Of a stretch of DNA of 64,000 nucleotides, positions 1 through 10,313 are shown piece by piece. This DNA is from Acidovorax sp. (GTDB lineage Bacteria > Pseudomonadota > Gammaproteobacteria > Burkholderiales > Burkholderiaceae_C). Made by a program: the position numbers and the translations under genes. Within the stretch, counting starts at the first letter, position 1. Each line of letters begins with the position of its first letter. The stretch covers positions 47,428-111,427 of the forward strand of contig NZ_JADHVT010000002.1 in assembly GCF_016783915.1 (NCBI RefSeq), in the 5' to 3' direction. The notes under the pieces were generated by a model. It searched no databases, had not been told where the DNA came from, and saw nothing but the letters and a program-made list of their open reading frames with translations.

Positions 1-957
1 GCGGGCGTTGTCGGCGTTTTGGCGCACGGTGGAGCCCAGTTCTTCCATCGATGCGGCAGTTTCTTCCAGTGCGCTGGCTTGTTGCTCTGTACGGGCACTC
101 AGGTCGTTGTTGCCCGATGCGATTTCGGCACTGGCAGTGGCCACACCTTCGGCGCTGTGGCGCACGTTGCCCACGATGGTGGCCAGGCGTGATTGCATGG
201 TGGACAGCGCCTGCAGCAACTGGCCGGTCTCGTCACTGCCACTGGCGGTGATGGGGTGAGTCAGGTCGCCATCTGCGATGCTCTCGGCAGCTTGCTGACC
301 CTGCTGCAGGGGGCGCACGATGGAGCGGGTAACCGTCAGGCCCATCAATGCACCGAGCGCAACGGCTACCAGCGTGCCCACGCCCAGCAGCACCTGGCTG
401 GCCTTGGCCAGGGTGGAGGTGTCGGCCTGGCTTTCGGCCAGCTGGGCGGCCATGGTCTTGCGCAGGTCGTCGAGGGATTGGAGGTATTTGTCTGCCAGCG
501 GGCGCAGGTCCTTGTCTACCAGGGAGGGCACATTGGGTTCGCCACCACGGTGCAGTTCGCGGATTTCGTTGAGCTTGTCGTTGTAGGCCTGCCGGGCCGT
601 CGCAATCGCTGCAAGAAGCCCCTTGGCCCGGTCACCTTGCACGAGGGCCTCAATGCGCTTGACCTTGGCTTCCATGTCCTTCGCCGTTGCCTGCGTGTCG
701 GCGGTGAGCTTGTCCATGTAGTCGCGGTCGATGGCCTTGAGGAAGGCCTCGGTGCGCACCCAGTTCAGGCGGATGTCCGACGCCCAGTCTTCCACCAGGG
801 TTTGCTGCTCGATCTCCTGGGTGGCTACGCGCTCACTGGCACTTTGAAGGCTGTCAATGCGCCACATCCCTGTGGCCGCAATGAGCGCCGTGATGAGAAG
901 AATGGCGCCGAAGGATGCGCCCAGGCGCAGGCCGACGGAAAGGTTGCTGAGTTTCAT
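1..957 (-). CDS. Methyl-accepting chemotaxis protein, N-terminal part (runs off left edge)
   Basis: Minus-strand reading frame starting MKLSNLSVGLRLGASFGAILLITALIAATG...; periplasmic sensor and HAMP-like region. Confidence 0.8.
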   Translation of the reverse strand, partial: MKLSNLSVGLRLGASFGAILLITALIAATGMWRIDSLQSASERVATQEIEQQTLVEDWASDIRLNWVRTEAFLKAIDRDYMDKLTADTQATAKDMEAKVKRIEALVQGDRAKGLLAAIATARQAYNDKLNEIRELHRGGEPNVPSLVDKDLRPLADKYLQSLDDLRKTMAAQLAESQADTSTLAKASQVLLGVGTLVAVALGALMGLTVTRSIVRPLQQGQQAAESIADGDLTHPITASGSDETGQLLQALSTMQSRLATIVGNVRHSAEGVATASAEIASGNNDLSARTEQQASALEETAASMEELGSTVRQNADNAR

Positions 958-1237
958 GATGGTGTCTGGCGCGAAAGGGGGCAGGGGGCAGAAGGGGCGT
1001 TACAGACGGCTCGTTGCGGGGCGCGGGTAGCGCACAAAGCTCGGTTCAGGCCGTGGCCTCGGGCGCTGCGGGTGCACGCAGCGGGAGGCCGGTTGTCGAG
1101 TTATCAAAAATAAGCTGGAAGGGTTGTGCAATGGCTGAAGCGAATACTGAGGCACAGGCTACTCCCGGGTAGGGGGCGCGTCTGTCGGGCGCGCGACAGC
1201 CTTTGCCGGGAGCGCGTGGGTGTTTGCCCTAGCACAA

Positions 1238-1837
1238 CTAGGACGAGGACTGGGCGGTCTTGCCTAGCAAGGCGTCCTTGAGCTTCCAGTCGGCAGGCGC
1301 ATTGCCCAGCCAGATACCCAGCAACGCGTTGAAGAACTCAGGCTCCTTGAACGGCTCTCCCTGCGGCTTGCCCTTGACGGTGATGATGGTGCCGGTACCC
1401 GGAATCCAGTCGATCTGGAACTGGTCTCCCGCCACCAGCTTCTTGTGGTCCGAGAAGATCTGGCTCATGCGGAGCACCCCAGGAATGAGCTTGGAGAATG
1501 CCGCGCGGTCCATGTTGTCCTCCATGCCGCGCGAGAACAGCTTGCCCAGCTCGGTGGAGTCGATGTCGCGCAGCATGGTGATGCTCATGCGCTTGGGGCC
1601 CTTCTGGGCCATGACATCGGCGGGCGTGCCGGCTTTCTTTTCAAGATAAAGCCCCGCCGTGTACACCTTGAACACTGCCTTGTAGCGCACCCCTGCGCCG
1701 TTGAGCTGCAGGTTGCTGCCGCTCAGGCTGGCGGTTTCTTCGTATTTCACGTCGGCCACGGTAATGGGCTGGGCAATGGCACTGGCTGCCAACAGGCAGG
1801 CTCCGGCCATCACAGCGCATCGCGTCAGGAATTTCAT
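1238..1837 (-). CDS. Chalcone isomerase-like family protein, secreted
   Basis: 199 aa, signal peptide, GVRYKAVFKVYTAGLYLEKKA motif. Confidence 0.8.
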   Translation of the reverse strand: MKFLTRCAVMAGACLLAASAIAQPITVADVKYEETASLSGSNLQLNGAGVRYKAVFKVYTAGLYLEKKAGTPADVMAQKGPKRMSITMLRDIDSTELGKLFSRGMEDNMDRAAFSKLIPGVLRMSQIFSDHKKLVAGDQFQIDWIPGTGTIITVKGKPQGEPFKEPEFFNALLGIWLGNAPADWKLKDALLGKTAQSSS

Positions 1838-1984
1838 GCGCAGTTCCTAAAAAAGAACGGTCGTTCGTTTCAAATTGTTGCAGCGCTCCTGTCGGGCCGC
1901 AACAGGGTTTTCGAGTGGTTGTGCGATCTCGCCTTGAGAGTCGTCAACTCAGGCCATGAAAAAAGCTTTGCTACACTTTGGCCC

Positions 1985-2068
1985 ATGTTCATTCACCACG
2001 TGTTCATCACAGGTTGCAGCGACCGGGGAGCCTGGCCCTGGCGTCAGCCTGTCGCTTTGAACGCCTGA
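1985..2068 (+). CDS. trpL: Candidate trp operon leader peptide (27 aa, MFIHHVFITGCSDRGAWPWRQPVALNA)
   Basis: Short ORF about 130 bp upstream of trpE with two near-adjacent Trp codons (W-P-W). Confidence 0.6.
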   Translation: MFIHHVFITGCSDRGAWPWRQPVALNA

Positions 2069-2102
2069 TGGCACCTGGGCAGCAGCCCCAGCGTGCACCC
2101 GT

Positions 2103-2155
2103 GGCCTCCACCCGCAGCGGTGGGGCCGATTGAATGGACCGCAGCGCCCCTTTTT
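2103..2155 (+). promoter_or_regulatory. Candidate trp attenuator (mutually exclusive hairpins)
   Basis: GGCC-T-CCACC (2103-2112) pairs with GGTGGGGCC (2119-2127); GGGGC (2122-2126) can instead pair with GCCCC (2146-2150), followed by TTTTT. Confidence 0.5.
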
Positions 2156-2198
2156 CATTGCACAGGGACACGCGCTGCGACAGCTGGGAGCCCTCCCC

Positions 2199-3698
2199 GT
2201 GATCACAGAACTTGAATTCAAAAGCCTGGCCAGCGAAGGCTACAACCGCATTCCGCTCATGGCCGAGGCCTTTGCGGACCTGGAAACTCCGCTCTCGCTC
2301 TATCTGAAGCTGGCGCACACCAAAGACGGCGGCAAGCACAGCTTCCTGCTCGAATCCGTGGTGGGCGGCGAGCGCTTCGGGCGCTACAGCTTCATTGGCC
2401 TGCCCGCCCGCACCCTGCTGCGCGCCAGCGGCTTTGGCGACCAAGCCAAGACCGAGGTGGTGACCGACGGTCAGGTGGTCGAGACCGCGCTAGGCAACCC
2501 GCTCGATTTCATCGAGGCCTACCAAAAGCGTTTCAAAGTGGCTTTGCGCCCCGGCCTGCCGCGTTTTTGTGGCGGCCTGGCCGGTTACTTCGGCTACGAC
2601 GCGGTGCGCTACATCGAAAAGAAGCTGGAGACCACCTGCCCACCCGACACCCTGGGCTGCCCCGACATCCTGCTGCTGCAGTGCGAGGAGCTGGCCGTCA
2701 TCGACAACCTCTCGGGCAAGCTGTACCTCATTGTCTACGCCGACCCGGCCCAGCCCGAGGCGTACGCCAAGGCCAAGAAGCGCCTGCGCGAGCTGAAAGA
2801 GCAGCTCAAGTATTCGGTGAGTGCCCCCGTGGTCAAGGCCACCGAAAGCCACCCCGCCCAGCGCGACTTTGCCAATGCCGACTACCTCGCCGCCGTGAAC
2901 CGTGCCAAGGACCTGATTGCCGCCGGTGACTTCATGCAGGTGCAGGTGGGCCAGCGCATCCACAAGCGCTACACCGAGTCGCCCCTGTCGCTGTACCGCG
3001 CGCTGCGTTCGCTGAACCCTTCGCCGTACATGTACTTCTACGACTTTGGCGATTTCCATGTGGTGGGCGCCAGCCCCGAGATCCTGGTGCGCCAGGAGAA
3101 GACCGACGAAGGCACCAAGGTCACCATCCGCCCCCTGGCCGGCACCCGCCCGCGCGGCGCCACGCCCGAGAAGGACAAGGCCACCGAGGTTGAACTCATC
3201 AACGACCCCAAGGAACGTGCCGAGCACGTGATGCTGATCGACCTGGCGCGCAACGACATCGGCCGCATCGCCAAAACCGGCACCGTGAAGGTGACCGAGG
3301 CCTTTGCCGTGGAGCGCTATAGCCACGTGATGCACATCGTGAGCAACGTGGAAGGGATCCTGCACGACGGCATGACCAGCATGGACGTGCTCAAGGCCAC
3401 CTTCCCCGCCGGCACACTCACCGGCGCGCCCAAGGTGCACGCCATGGAACTCATCGACCAGCTGGAACCCACCAAACGCGGCCTGTACGGCGGCGCCTGC
3501 GGCTACCTGAGCTACGCGGGCGATATGGACGTGGCGATTGCGATCCGAACCGGCATTATCAAGAACGGCACGCTGTACGTGCAGGCCGCCGCCGGTGTGG
3601 TGGCTGACTCGGTGCCCGAGCTGGAATGGAAAGAAACCGAACACAAGGCCCGTGCGCTGCTGCGTGCAGCAGAGCTGGTCGAGGAGGGGCTGGAATGA
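2199..3698 (+). CDS. trpE: Anthranilate synthase component I
   Basis: VITELEFKSLASEGYNRIPL... plus C-terminal chorismate-binding motifs; GTG start chosen over upstream ATG at 2130. Confidence 0.95.
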   Translation: MITELEFKSLASEGYNRIPLMAEAFADLETPLSLYLKLAHTKDGGKHSFLLESVVGGERFGRYSFIGLPARTLLRASGFGDQAKTEVVTDGQVVETALGNPLDFIEAYQKRFKVALRPGLPRFCGGLAGYFGYDAVRYIEKKLETTCPPDTLGCPDILLLQCEELAVIDNLSGKLYLIVYADPAQPEAYAKAKKRLRELKEQLKYSVSAPVVKATESHPAQRDFANADYLAAVNRAKDLIAAGDFMQVQVGQRIHKRYTESPLSLYRALRSLNPSPYMYFYDFGDFHVVGASPEILVRQEKTDEGTKVTIRPLAGTRPRGATPEKDKATEVELINDPKERAEHVMLIDLARNDIGRIAKTGTVKVTEAFAVERYSHVMHIVSNVEGILHDGMTSMDVLKATFPAGTLTGAPKVHAMELIDQLEPTKRGLYGGACGYLSYAGDMDVAIAIRTGIIKNGTLYVQAAAGVVADSVPELEWKETEHKARALLRAAELVEEGLE

Positions 3699-4030
3699 CC
3701 CTCGCTATCACCCGAGTCAAACCCTGCACCACGATGGAGGACGTGCGCCGCGAAGTGAACGCGCTGGACGACGTCCTGGTGCCCTTGCTGGTGGAGCGCG
3801 TGGGCTACATGACCCAGGCCGCCCGCATCAAGCAAGGTGTGGAACAGGTGCGCGATGAAGCGCGCATCGAGGCCATCGTGGCCCGCGTGCGCGAACGCGC
3901 TGGGGCCGAAGGCGGCGACGCCGACGTGATGGAAGCCATCTACCGCAGCCTCATGGAAGCCTGCATTGCCTATGAACACCGCGAGTTCGCCCGTCTGCGC
4001 GAGCCCGCCCTTGCCGGGAGCGCCGCATGA
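3695..4030 (+). CDS. Chorismate mutase (AroQ type)
   Basis: [33 protein letters not shown]; overlaps trpE stop (ATGA). Confidence 0.85.
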   Translation: MTLAITRVKPCTTMEDVRREVNALDDVLVPLLVERVGYMTQAARIKQGVEQVRDEARIEAIVARVRERAGAEGGDADVMEAIYRSLMEACIAYEHREFARLREPALAGSAA

Positions 4031-4611
4031 AACTCTTGATGGTCGATAACTACGACAGCTTCACCTACAACATCGTCCAGTACTTTGGTGAACTGGGTGC
4101 CGAGGTCGAGGTGTTCCGCAACGACGAGATCACCGTGGCCGAGATCGAGGCGCGCCTCAACGCGGGCCAGCTCGACCGCCTGGTGATTTCGCCCGGCCCC
4201 TGCTCCCCGGCTGAGGCGGGCATCTCCGTGGCCGCGATCAAGCACTTTGCCGGCAAGCTGCCCATCCTGGGCGTGTGCCTGGGCCACCAGAGCATTGGCG
4301 CGGCCTTCGGCGGCAACATCATCCGCGCGCAGGAGCTGATGCACGGCAAGACCAGCGTCATCACCACCACGCAAAAGGGCGTGTTTGCCGGGTTGCCCGA
4401 GCAGTTCACCGTCAACCGCTACCACTCGCTGGCCATTGAGCGCGCCACCTGCCCTGATGTGCTGGAGGTGACGGCGTGGACGGAAGACGGCGAGATCATG
4501 GGCGTGCGCCACAAGACGCTGGCGATCGAAGGCGTGCAGTTCCATCCCGAAAGCATCCTCACCGAACACGGCCACGCCATGCTCCAAAACTTTCTGGAGC
4601 AGCGCGCATGA
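4027..4611 (+). CDS. trpG: Anthranilate synthase component II (glutamine amidotransferase)
   Basis: [14 protein letters not shown]-type N-terminus, [16 protein letters not shown]. Confidence 0.96.
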   Translation: MKLLMVDNYDSFTYNIVQYFGELGAEVEVFRNDEITVAEIEARLNAGQLDRLVISPGPCSPAEAGISVAAIKHFAGKLPILGVCLGHQSIGAAFGGNIIRAQELMHGKTSVITTTQKGVFAGLPEQFTVNRYHSLAIERATCPDVLEVTAWTEDGEIMGVRHKTLAIEGVQFHPESILTEHGHAMLQNFLEQRA

Positions 4612-5279
4612 GCTTCATCGACGCCCACCAACTGGTGATGTTCATCGCCGCAGGCTGGCTGCTCAACCTCACGCCGGGCCCCGATGTGCTTTACATCGTG
4701 ACCAATGCGCTCAAGTCCGGCACCCGCGCGGGCATCGTGGCGGGGCTGGGCATCACGGCCGGTTGCTTCGTGCACATCTTTGCGGCCGCCGTGGGCGTGG
4801 GTGCGCTGCTGGCCGCATCGGCCACGGCGTTCACCGTGCTCAAGTGGATCGGTGCGGCGTACCTGATGTGGATGGGTGTGCGCATGCTGTTGTCCAAGCC
4901 CGGTGCCGATGGGGGCAACAGCGCAGCGCTGGCGGCGGCGCAGGCGGCCCCTGCGCAGCACACACCGCTGCGCAAGGTGTTCCTCGGTGGCTTCTGGACC
5001 AATGTGCTCAACCCCAAGGTCGCCATCTTCTTCCTGGCCTTTGTGCCGCAGTTCATCGCGCCGGGCGCGGACAACAAGGCGCTGGCCTTTGTGCTGTTGG
5101 GCGTGCTGTTCAACCTCAACGCCATCCCCGTCAACGTGGGCTGGGCGCTGGCGGCATCGTGGATGGCACGGCGCGCCGGGGTGATCCAGCGCGGCATGCA
5201 CTGGCTGGACCGCGTGGCCGGGGCCATGTTCATCGGCTTCGGGCTCAAGCTGGCCTTCACGGACCAGCCCTCAGCATAA
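4608..5279 (+). CDS. LysE/RhtB family amino acid exporter
   Basis: [34 protein letters not shown] motif. Confidence 0.9.
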   Translation: MSFIDAHQLVMFIAAGWLLNLTPGPDVLYIVTNALKSGTRAGIVAGLGITAGCFVHIFAAAVGVGALLAASATAFTVLKWIGAAYLMWMGVRMLLSKPGADGGNSAALAAAQAAPAQHTPLRKVFLGGFWTNVLNPKVAIFFLAFVPQFIAPGADNKALAFVLLGVLFNLNAIPVNVGWALAASWMARRAGVIQRGMHWLDRVAGAMFIGFGLKLAFTDQPSA

Positions 5280-5296
5280 ATACCAGGAGACATTCC

Positions 5297-6334
5297 ATGC
5301 CCATTACCCCCCAGGAAGCGCTGCAGCGCACCATCGAGCACCGCGAAATCTTCCACGACGAGATGCTGCACCTGATGCGGCTCATCATGAACGGCGAACT
5401 CTCGCCCGTCATGACCGCGTCCATCATCACCGGCCTGCGCGTGAAGAAGGAAACCATCGGCGAGATCACCGCAGCCGCGCAGGTGATGCGCGAGTTCAGC
5501 ACCAAGGTGCACGTCAAGGATGCGACCCACATGGTGGACATCGTGGGCACGGGCGGCGACGGTGCCAACACCTTCAACATCTCCACCTGCTCGATGTTCG
5601 TGGCCGCCGCCTCAGGCGCCAAGGTCAGCAAACATGGCGGGCGCGGTGTGTCGAGCAAAAGCGGCAGCGCCGACGTGATGGAGGCCCTGGGCATCCACAT
5701 CAACCTGAAGCCCGAGCAGATCGCCCAGTGCATCGCTGAAGTGGGCATCGGCTTCATGTTTGCGCCCAACCACCACCCGGCCATGAAGAACGTGGCCCCG
5801 GTGCGCAAGGAACTGGGCGTGCGCACCATCTTCAACATCCTGGGCCCGCTGACCAACCCGGCGGGCGCGCCCAACATCTTGATGGGCGTGTTCCACCCCG
5901 ACCTCGTCGGTATCCAGGTGCGCGCGCTGCAGCGCCTGGGCGCCGAACACGCGCTGGTGGTGTACGGCCGTGATGGCATGGACGAAGTGAGCCTGGGCGC
6001 CGCCACGCTGGTGGGCGAGCTGAGAAACGGCCAGATCACCGAATACGAAATCCACCCCGAAGACTTCGGCCTGCCGATGGCGAGCAACCGCGCGCTCAAG
6101 GTCGAAACACCCGAGCAGTCGCGCGAGATGCTGATCGGCGTGCTCCAGGGTGAGCCCGGCGCTGCGCAGGACATCGTGTGCCTGAACGCCGGTGTTGCGC
6201 TGTACGCCGCCAATGTGGTCGATTCCATCCCAGGCGGCATTGCCAAGGCGCGTGCCGCGATTGCCTCCGGCGCTGCGCTGGCCAAGCTGGAGCAGGTGGT
6301 CACGCGCACGCACGCGCTGGCCACAGCGGTCTGA
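5297..6334 (+). CDS. trpD: Anthranilate phosphoribosyltransferase
   Basis: [40 protein letters not shown]. Confidence 0.97.
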   Translation: MPITPQEALQRTIEHREIFHDEMLHLMRLIMNGELSPVMTASIITGLRVKKETIGEITAAAQVMREFSTKVHVKDATHMVDIVGTGGDGANTFNISTCSMFVAAASGAKVSKHGGRGVSSKSGSADVMEALGIHINLKPEQIAQCIAEVGIGFMFAPNHHPAMKNVAPVRKELGVRTIFNILGPLTNPAGAPNILMGVFHPDLVGIQVRALQRLGAEHALVVYGRDGMDEVSLGAATLVGELRNGQITEYEIHPEDFGLPMASNRALKVETPEQSREMLIGVLQGEPGAAQDIVCLNAGVALYAANVVDSIPGGIAKARAAIASGAALAKLEQVVTRTHALATAV

Positions 6335-6354
6335 TACTGCGGCCTGACCCAGCC

Positions 6355-6504
6355 ATGTGGCACGACCCGAGCACTTGGATCGCATTGGGCGTCTCTGCCC
6401 TGTTCATCGCGGCCGGGGTCGTGATGCACCGCGTGTTCACGCGCATTCTGAAACAGGGCTCCGCTGAGCCCACTGAAACCGACAAGGCAGCCAACCATGA
6501 GTAG
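6355..6504 (+). CDS. Small single-TM protein (49 aa) between trpD and trpC
   Basis: [49 protein letters not shown]; overlaps trpC start. Confidence 0.55.
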   Translation: MWHDPSTWIALGVSALFIAAGVVMHRVFTRILKQGSAEPTETDKAANHE

Positions 6505-7300
6505 TGACATCCTCAACAAAATCGTGGCCGTCAAGCACGAAGAAGTGGCCGCCGCCAAAAAGCGCCTGCCGTTCGATGCCATGCGCGCCGATGCCGAGAG
6601 CCGCGTGCTCACGCGCGACTTTGAAGGCGCATTGCGCGCCAAGATCGCCAAGGGCCAGGCGGCGGTGATTGCCGAGGTCAAGAAAGCCAGCCCCAGCAAG
6701 GGCGTGCTGCGCGCTGACTTCGAGCCGGCCGACATTGCGCAAAGCTACATGGAAGGCGATGGCAAGGTCAGCGCGGCCTGCCTGTCGGTGCTGACTGACC
6801 GGCAGTTCTTTCAGGGCCAGCCCGACTACCTGAAGCAGGCCCGCGCCAGCACCCTGCTGCCCGTGCTGCGCAAGGACTTCATGGTGGATGCGTACCAGAT
6901 CTACGAATCCCGCGCCATGGGCGCCGACGCCATCCTGCTGATCGCCGCGAGCCTGGATGACGCCCAGATGGCTGACTTCGAGGCCATTGCCCGCAGCCTG
7001 GACATGGCCGTCCTGGTGGAGGTGCACGACCGCGCCGAACTGGAACGGGCGCTCCAACTCAAGACCCCGCTGGTCGGCATCAACAACCGCAACCTGCGCA
7101 CATTTGAGGTGACGCTGGACACCACGCTGGGCATGTTGAAGGACGTACCTGCTGACCGCCTGCTGGTCACCGAGTCCGGCATCCTCAAGCCCCAGGACGT
7201 GAAGACCATGCGCGACGCGGGTGTGCACGCCTTCCTGGTGGGCGAGGCCTTCATGCGGGCGGATGACCCCGGCCTGGCGCTGGCCAAGCTGTTCGCTTGA
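6497..7300 (+). CDS. trpC: Indole-3-glycerol-phosphate synthase
   Basis: [33 protein letters not shown]. Confidence 0.97.
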   Translation: MSSDILNKIVAVKHEEVAAAKKRLPFDAMRADAESRVLTRDFEGALRAKIAKGQAAVIAEVKKASPSKGVLRADFEPADIAQSYMEGDGKVSAACLSVLTDRQFFQGQPDYLKQARASTLLPVLRKDFMVDAYQIYESRAMGADAILLIAASLDDAQMADFEAIARSLDMAVLVEVHDRAELERALQLKTPLVGINNRNLRTFEVTLDTTLGMLKDVPADRLLVTESGILKPQDVKTMRDAGVHAFLVGEAFMRADDPGLALAKLFA

Positions 7301-7310
7301 CTGTGATCAA

Positions 7311-7370
7311 TCACTATGTTTTTGATAGCTGCGGGAGCATATGTAACTAGCGCTACCAGCCCATTTCGCC
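7311..7370 (+). repeat. Dispersed ~60-bp repeat, copy A (abuts ung start codon)
   Basis: gatagctgcgggagcatatgtaactagcgctaccagcccattt. Confidence 0.75.
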
Positions 7371-8087
7371 ATGAATTCCTCTGAAATGCCCGCCACGCAA
7401 CTCCAGACGGCCCAACCCGCCGACTGGCCGGTGGCCCCTGGCTGGCAGCCCTTGGTGGACGCCTTTTTTGCAGGCGCGCGTGGGCAGGCGTTGCTCGCTC
7501 ACTTGCAGGCGCGGCTGCAGGCCGGGGCTGCGATCTTTCCGCCTCAGCCGTTGCGCGCGCTGGACCTGACGCCACCCGAAGACGTGCGCGTGGTCATCCT
7601 GGGGCAGGACCCGTACCACGGCCGGGGCCAGGCCGAGGGGCTGGCATTTTCGGTGGCGCCGGGCGTGCGGCTGCCGCCCTCGCTGCAGAACATCTTCAAG
7701 GAAATGCAGCGCGACCTGGGGGTGGCGTTTCCCCCGTTCCCGAACCCCGGCGGTAGCCTGGTCAAGTGGGCGAAGAATGGCGTGCTGCTGCTCAACACCT
7801 GCCTCACGGTGGAAGAGGGCCAGGCCGCCAGCCATGCAGGCAAGGGCTGGGAAGAGCTGACCGACACCGTCATCCGCCATGTGGCCGAAGGCCCGCGCCC
7901 GGTGGTGTTCATGCTCTGGGGCTCGCACGCCCAGTCCAAGCGCGCCTGGATTCCGGCAGACCGGGGGCACCTGGTGCTCACCTCCAACCACCCCTCGCCA
8001 CTGTCCGCGCTGCGTCCGCCCCTGCCCTTCATCGGCAACGGGCACTTTGGCAAGGCGCGAGATTTTCGCGCGCAGCACGGGTACTGA
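7371..8087 (+). CDS. ung: Uracil-DNA glycosylase
   Basis: [30 protein letters not shown]. Confidence 0.96.
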   Translation: MNSSEMPATQLQTAQPADWPVAPGWQPLVDAFFAGARGQALLAHLQARLQAGAAIFPPQPLRALDLTPPEDVRVVILGQDPYHGRGQAEGLAFSVAPGVRLPPSLQNIFKEMQRDLGVAFPPFPNPGGSLVKWAKNGVLLLNTCLTVEEGQAASHAGKGWEELTDTVIRHVAEGPRPVVFMLWGSHAQSKRAWIPADRGHLVLTSNHPSPLSALRPPLPFIGNGHFGKARDFRAQHGY

Positions 8088-8099
8088 GCGGCCTTTGCC

Positions 8100-9011
8100 T
8101 CACCCGGGCCCCGGCAACCGCCCCCTGAGCAACTCCAGAAACGCCTGCGCCGCCACCGGCAGGCTGCGCCCGGCCAGGGTCTGGATCTCGACATCGCGCA
8201 GGTCCATGCCGGGGTCGCTGATGGGCAGGGCCACGATGGCGTGTTCTGCCACCAGGTGGCGCACGGCGATCTCGCTGGCTACAGACAATCCGCCCCCCTG
8301 CTGCACAAAGTTGACCACCGTCTTGACATGGTTGCTGATGAGCACAGCCTCCAGCTGCAGTCCCTGGCGGCTGCAGACGATGTCGATCATCTGGCGGACC
8401 GTGGTTTCGGCGGGAGGCAACGCCAAGGGGTATTCGGCCATCTGCGCCAGGGTCACGCTGCCTGCGCCGGCCAGGGGGTGGCCGGGGGGCAGCAGGGCCA
8501 GCACCGGGGCGCTCTGGCGGTAGGCCACGTCGATGTCCTTGTGCGGCGCGCGGCTGAAGCACAGTCCAATGTCGGCCGCGCCGCTTCGCACGGCGTCGGG
8601 CACCTGGGCGGTCGGCAACGCGATCACGCTGAACTGCACGCCCACATGGGTGCGCTGAAACTCCACACACAGGCGCGGCACCAGCTCGTTGGCAAAGGCG
8701 TCGGACGTGGCCAGGCGCACCCGGCCCGCACGAAGGCCCTGCAGGGCACCGATCTCGCCCAGCGCGCGTTCGGCGTCCAGCACCGTTCGGCGCGCGTGCA
8801 CAGCCAGAATCTCGCCAGCTGCCGTCAGCACCATGCCACGCGGGTGGCGTTCAAAGAGGGGCGTGCCCAGCTGGGTCTCCAGCCCCGCGATCTGGCGGCT
8901 CAACGCCGAGGCGGCCACATGCAGGCGGGCTGAAGCTTCGGTGAGCGATCCGCTCTGCGCCACTTCCAGAAAGTAGCGCAGTGTGGTGTCTTGCAGCAGG
9001 TGAGGGCGCAT
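8100..9011 (-). CDS. LysR family transcriptional regulator
   Basis: LRYFLEVAQSGSLTEASARLHVAASALSRQIAGLE HTH. Confidence 0.92.
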   Translation of the reverse strand: MRPHLLQDTTLRYFLEVAQSGSLTEASARLHVAASALSRQIAGLETQLGTPLFERHPRGMVLTAAGEILAVHARRTVLDAERALGEIGALQGLRAGRVRLATSDAFANELVPRLCVEFQRTHVGVQFSVIALPTAQVPDAVRSGAADIGLCFSRAPHKDIDVAYRQSAPVLALLPPGHPLAGAGSVTLAQMAEYPLALPPAETTVRQMIDIVCSRQGLQLEAVLISNHVKTVVNFVQQGGGLSVASEIAVRHLVAEHAIVALPISDPGMDLRDVEIQTLAGRSLPVAAQAFLELLRGRLPGPG

Positions 9012-9163
9012 GCGGGAGGGTTCTCAGGGGGAGGTGCCCAGTATGCGTCGGTTTGCCGTGATGGCAAAGCAGCTTGCTGAAATGCTGGTGGTCAAGCAAG
9101 GCACAGCTTCCTAAGATGAATGAGTCCATCCGTTGTTGTCCGTTTTTTGCTGGAGTGTTGTGT

Positions 9164-10147
9164 ATGCGTCTATTTTCCTGGGGCCGTGGTGTCTGGGGCC
9201 TGGCCGGCCTGCTGGTGCTGGCGTCTGCTGCGCAGGCGCAAGCCAACTGGCCAGACCGCCCTGTGCGGGTGATCGTGCCCTTCCCGGCCAGCGGCGCGAC
9301 CGACCTGGTGGCCCGCGTGGTCACGCAACGTGTAGCGGCAGACCTGGGCCAGCAACTGGTGGTGGACAACAAGCCCGGCGCGGGCGGCACCCTGGGCACG
9401 GCCGAGGCGGCCAAGGCCGCCCCCGACGGCTACACCCTGTTGCTGACCACGAGCAGCACGCACGCCATCTCGCCCCACCTTATGCCCAAGCTGGCCTATG
9501 ACCCGCGCAAGGACTTCACGCCGGTGGCCCATGTGGCCGACGCACCCAGTGTGCTGCTGGTCACCAACTCGCTGCCCGTGAAGACCGTGGGCGAGTTGAT
9601 TGCGTATGCCAAGGCCAACCCCGGCAAGCTCAACTACGCTACCAGCGGCAACGGCACCATCGTGCACCTGAACACTGCGGCCTTCAGCGCCCAGGCGGGT
9701 GTGGAGATGACCCACATTCCCTACAAGGGCACGGCGCTGGCCATCCCCGACCTGATTGCCGGGCAGACGCATGTGCTGTTCGACTCCCTGCCCACCGGCA
9801 TGCCGCACGCCAAGGCCGGGCGCCTGCGCGCCCTGGCCGTGACCAGCGAAAAGCGCAGCTCGCTGGCCCCCGAGCTGCCCACGCTGGCCGAGTCCGGCCT
9901 GCCCGGCTACTCGTCGGTGACCTGGTTCGGTGTGTACCTGCCTGCGGGCGCGCCACCCGCGCTGGTCGAGAAGGTGCACAAGGCCTTTGCCAAGGCCGTG
10001 CAGGCGCCCGACGTGGCCGAGAGCCTGGCCAAGCTGGGCGTGGAGCCCGCAGCGCCGCGCACGCCCGCGCAGTTCGCGGCGATGGTGCAGGCCGACAGCA
10101 ACCGCTGGGCCACGGTGATTCGCCAGCGCAAGATAACCTTAGAATGA
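9164..10147 (+). CDS. Tripartite tricarboxylate transporter (Bug family) substrate-binding protein
   Basis: WPDRPVRVIVPFPASGATDLVARVV; GGTLGTAEAAKAAPDGYTLL. Confidence 0.93.
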   Translation: MRLFSWGRGVWGLAGLLVLASAAQAQANWPDRPVRVIVPFPASGATDLVARVVTQRVAADLGQQLVVDNKPGAGGTLGTAEAAKAAPDGYTLLLTTSSTHAISPHLMPKLAYDPRKDFTPVAHVADAPSVLLVTNSLPVKTVGELIAYAKANPGKLNYATSGNGTIVHLNTAAFSAQAGVEMTHIPYKGTALAIPDLIAGQTHVLFDSLPTGMPHAKAGRLRALAVTSEKRSSLAPELPTLAESGLPGYSSVTWFGVYLPAGAPPALVEKVHKAFAKAVQAPDVAESLAKLGVEPAAPRTPAQFAAMVQADSNRWATVIRQRKITLE

Positions 10148-10262
10148 CATCCCCCTGAGCGGCTTCGCCGCTTACCCTTCTCTCGAATGGCGTTGCCATT
10201 CGGGACGGGGGACGACACCCTCGGTGCGGGGCGGCCCTTCCTCGGTGTCCCTCGCCGCCGGC
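10148..10262 (+). repeat. Structured multi-hairpin intergenic element
   Basis: AGCGGC-ttc-GCCGCT, CGAATGGC-gtt-GCCATTCG, CCCCC...GGGGG enclosing both, then ACACC...GGTGT. Confidence 0.6.
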
Positions 10263-10313
10263 CGTGCCAGTTTTAAACAGACCGCCCTACGCAGGCAACA
10301 GATTCGGAACCCT

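Noticed and set aside
2130-2198. In-frame ATG at 2130 giving a longer TrpE N-terminus
   Set aside because: The extension overlaps the attenuator and lacks TrpE similarity; GTG at 2199 gives the familiar VITELEFKSLAS start.
2490-3644. Long antisense ORF opposite trpE (and similar ones at 10287-11900, 17130-18653, 56645-57904)
   Set aside because: Typical of GC-rich genomes: shadow ORFs, compositionally biased (His/Gly/Val/Arg-rich), no recognisable domains, opposite clearly real genes.
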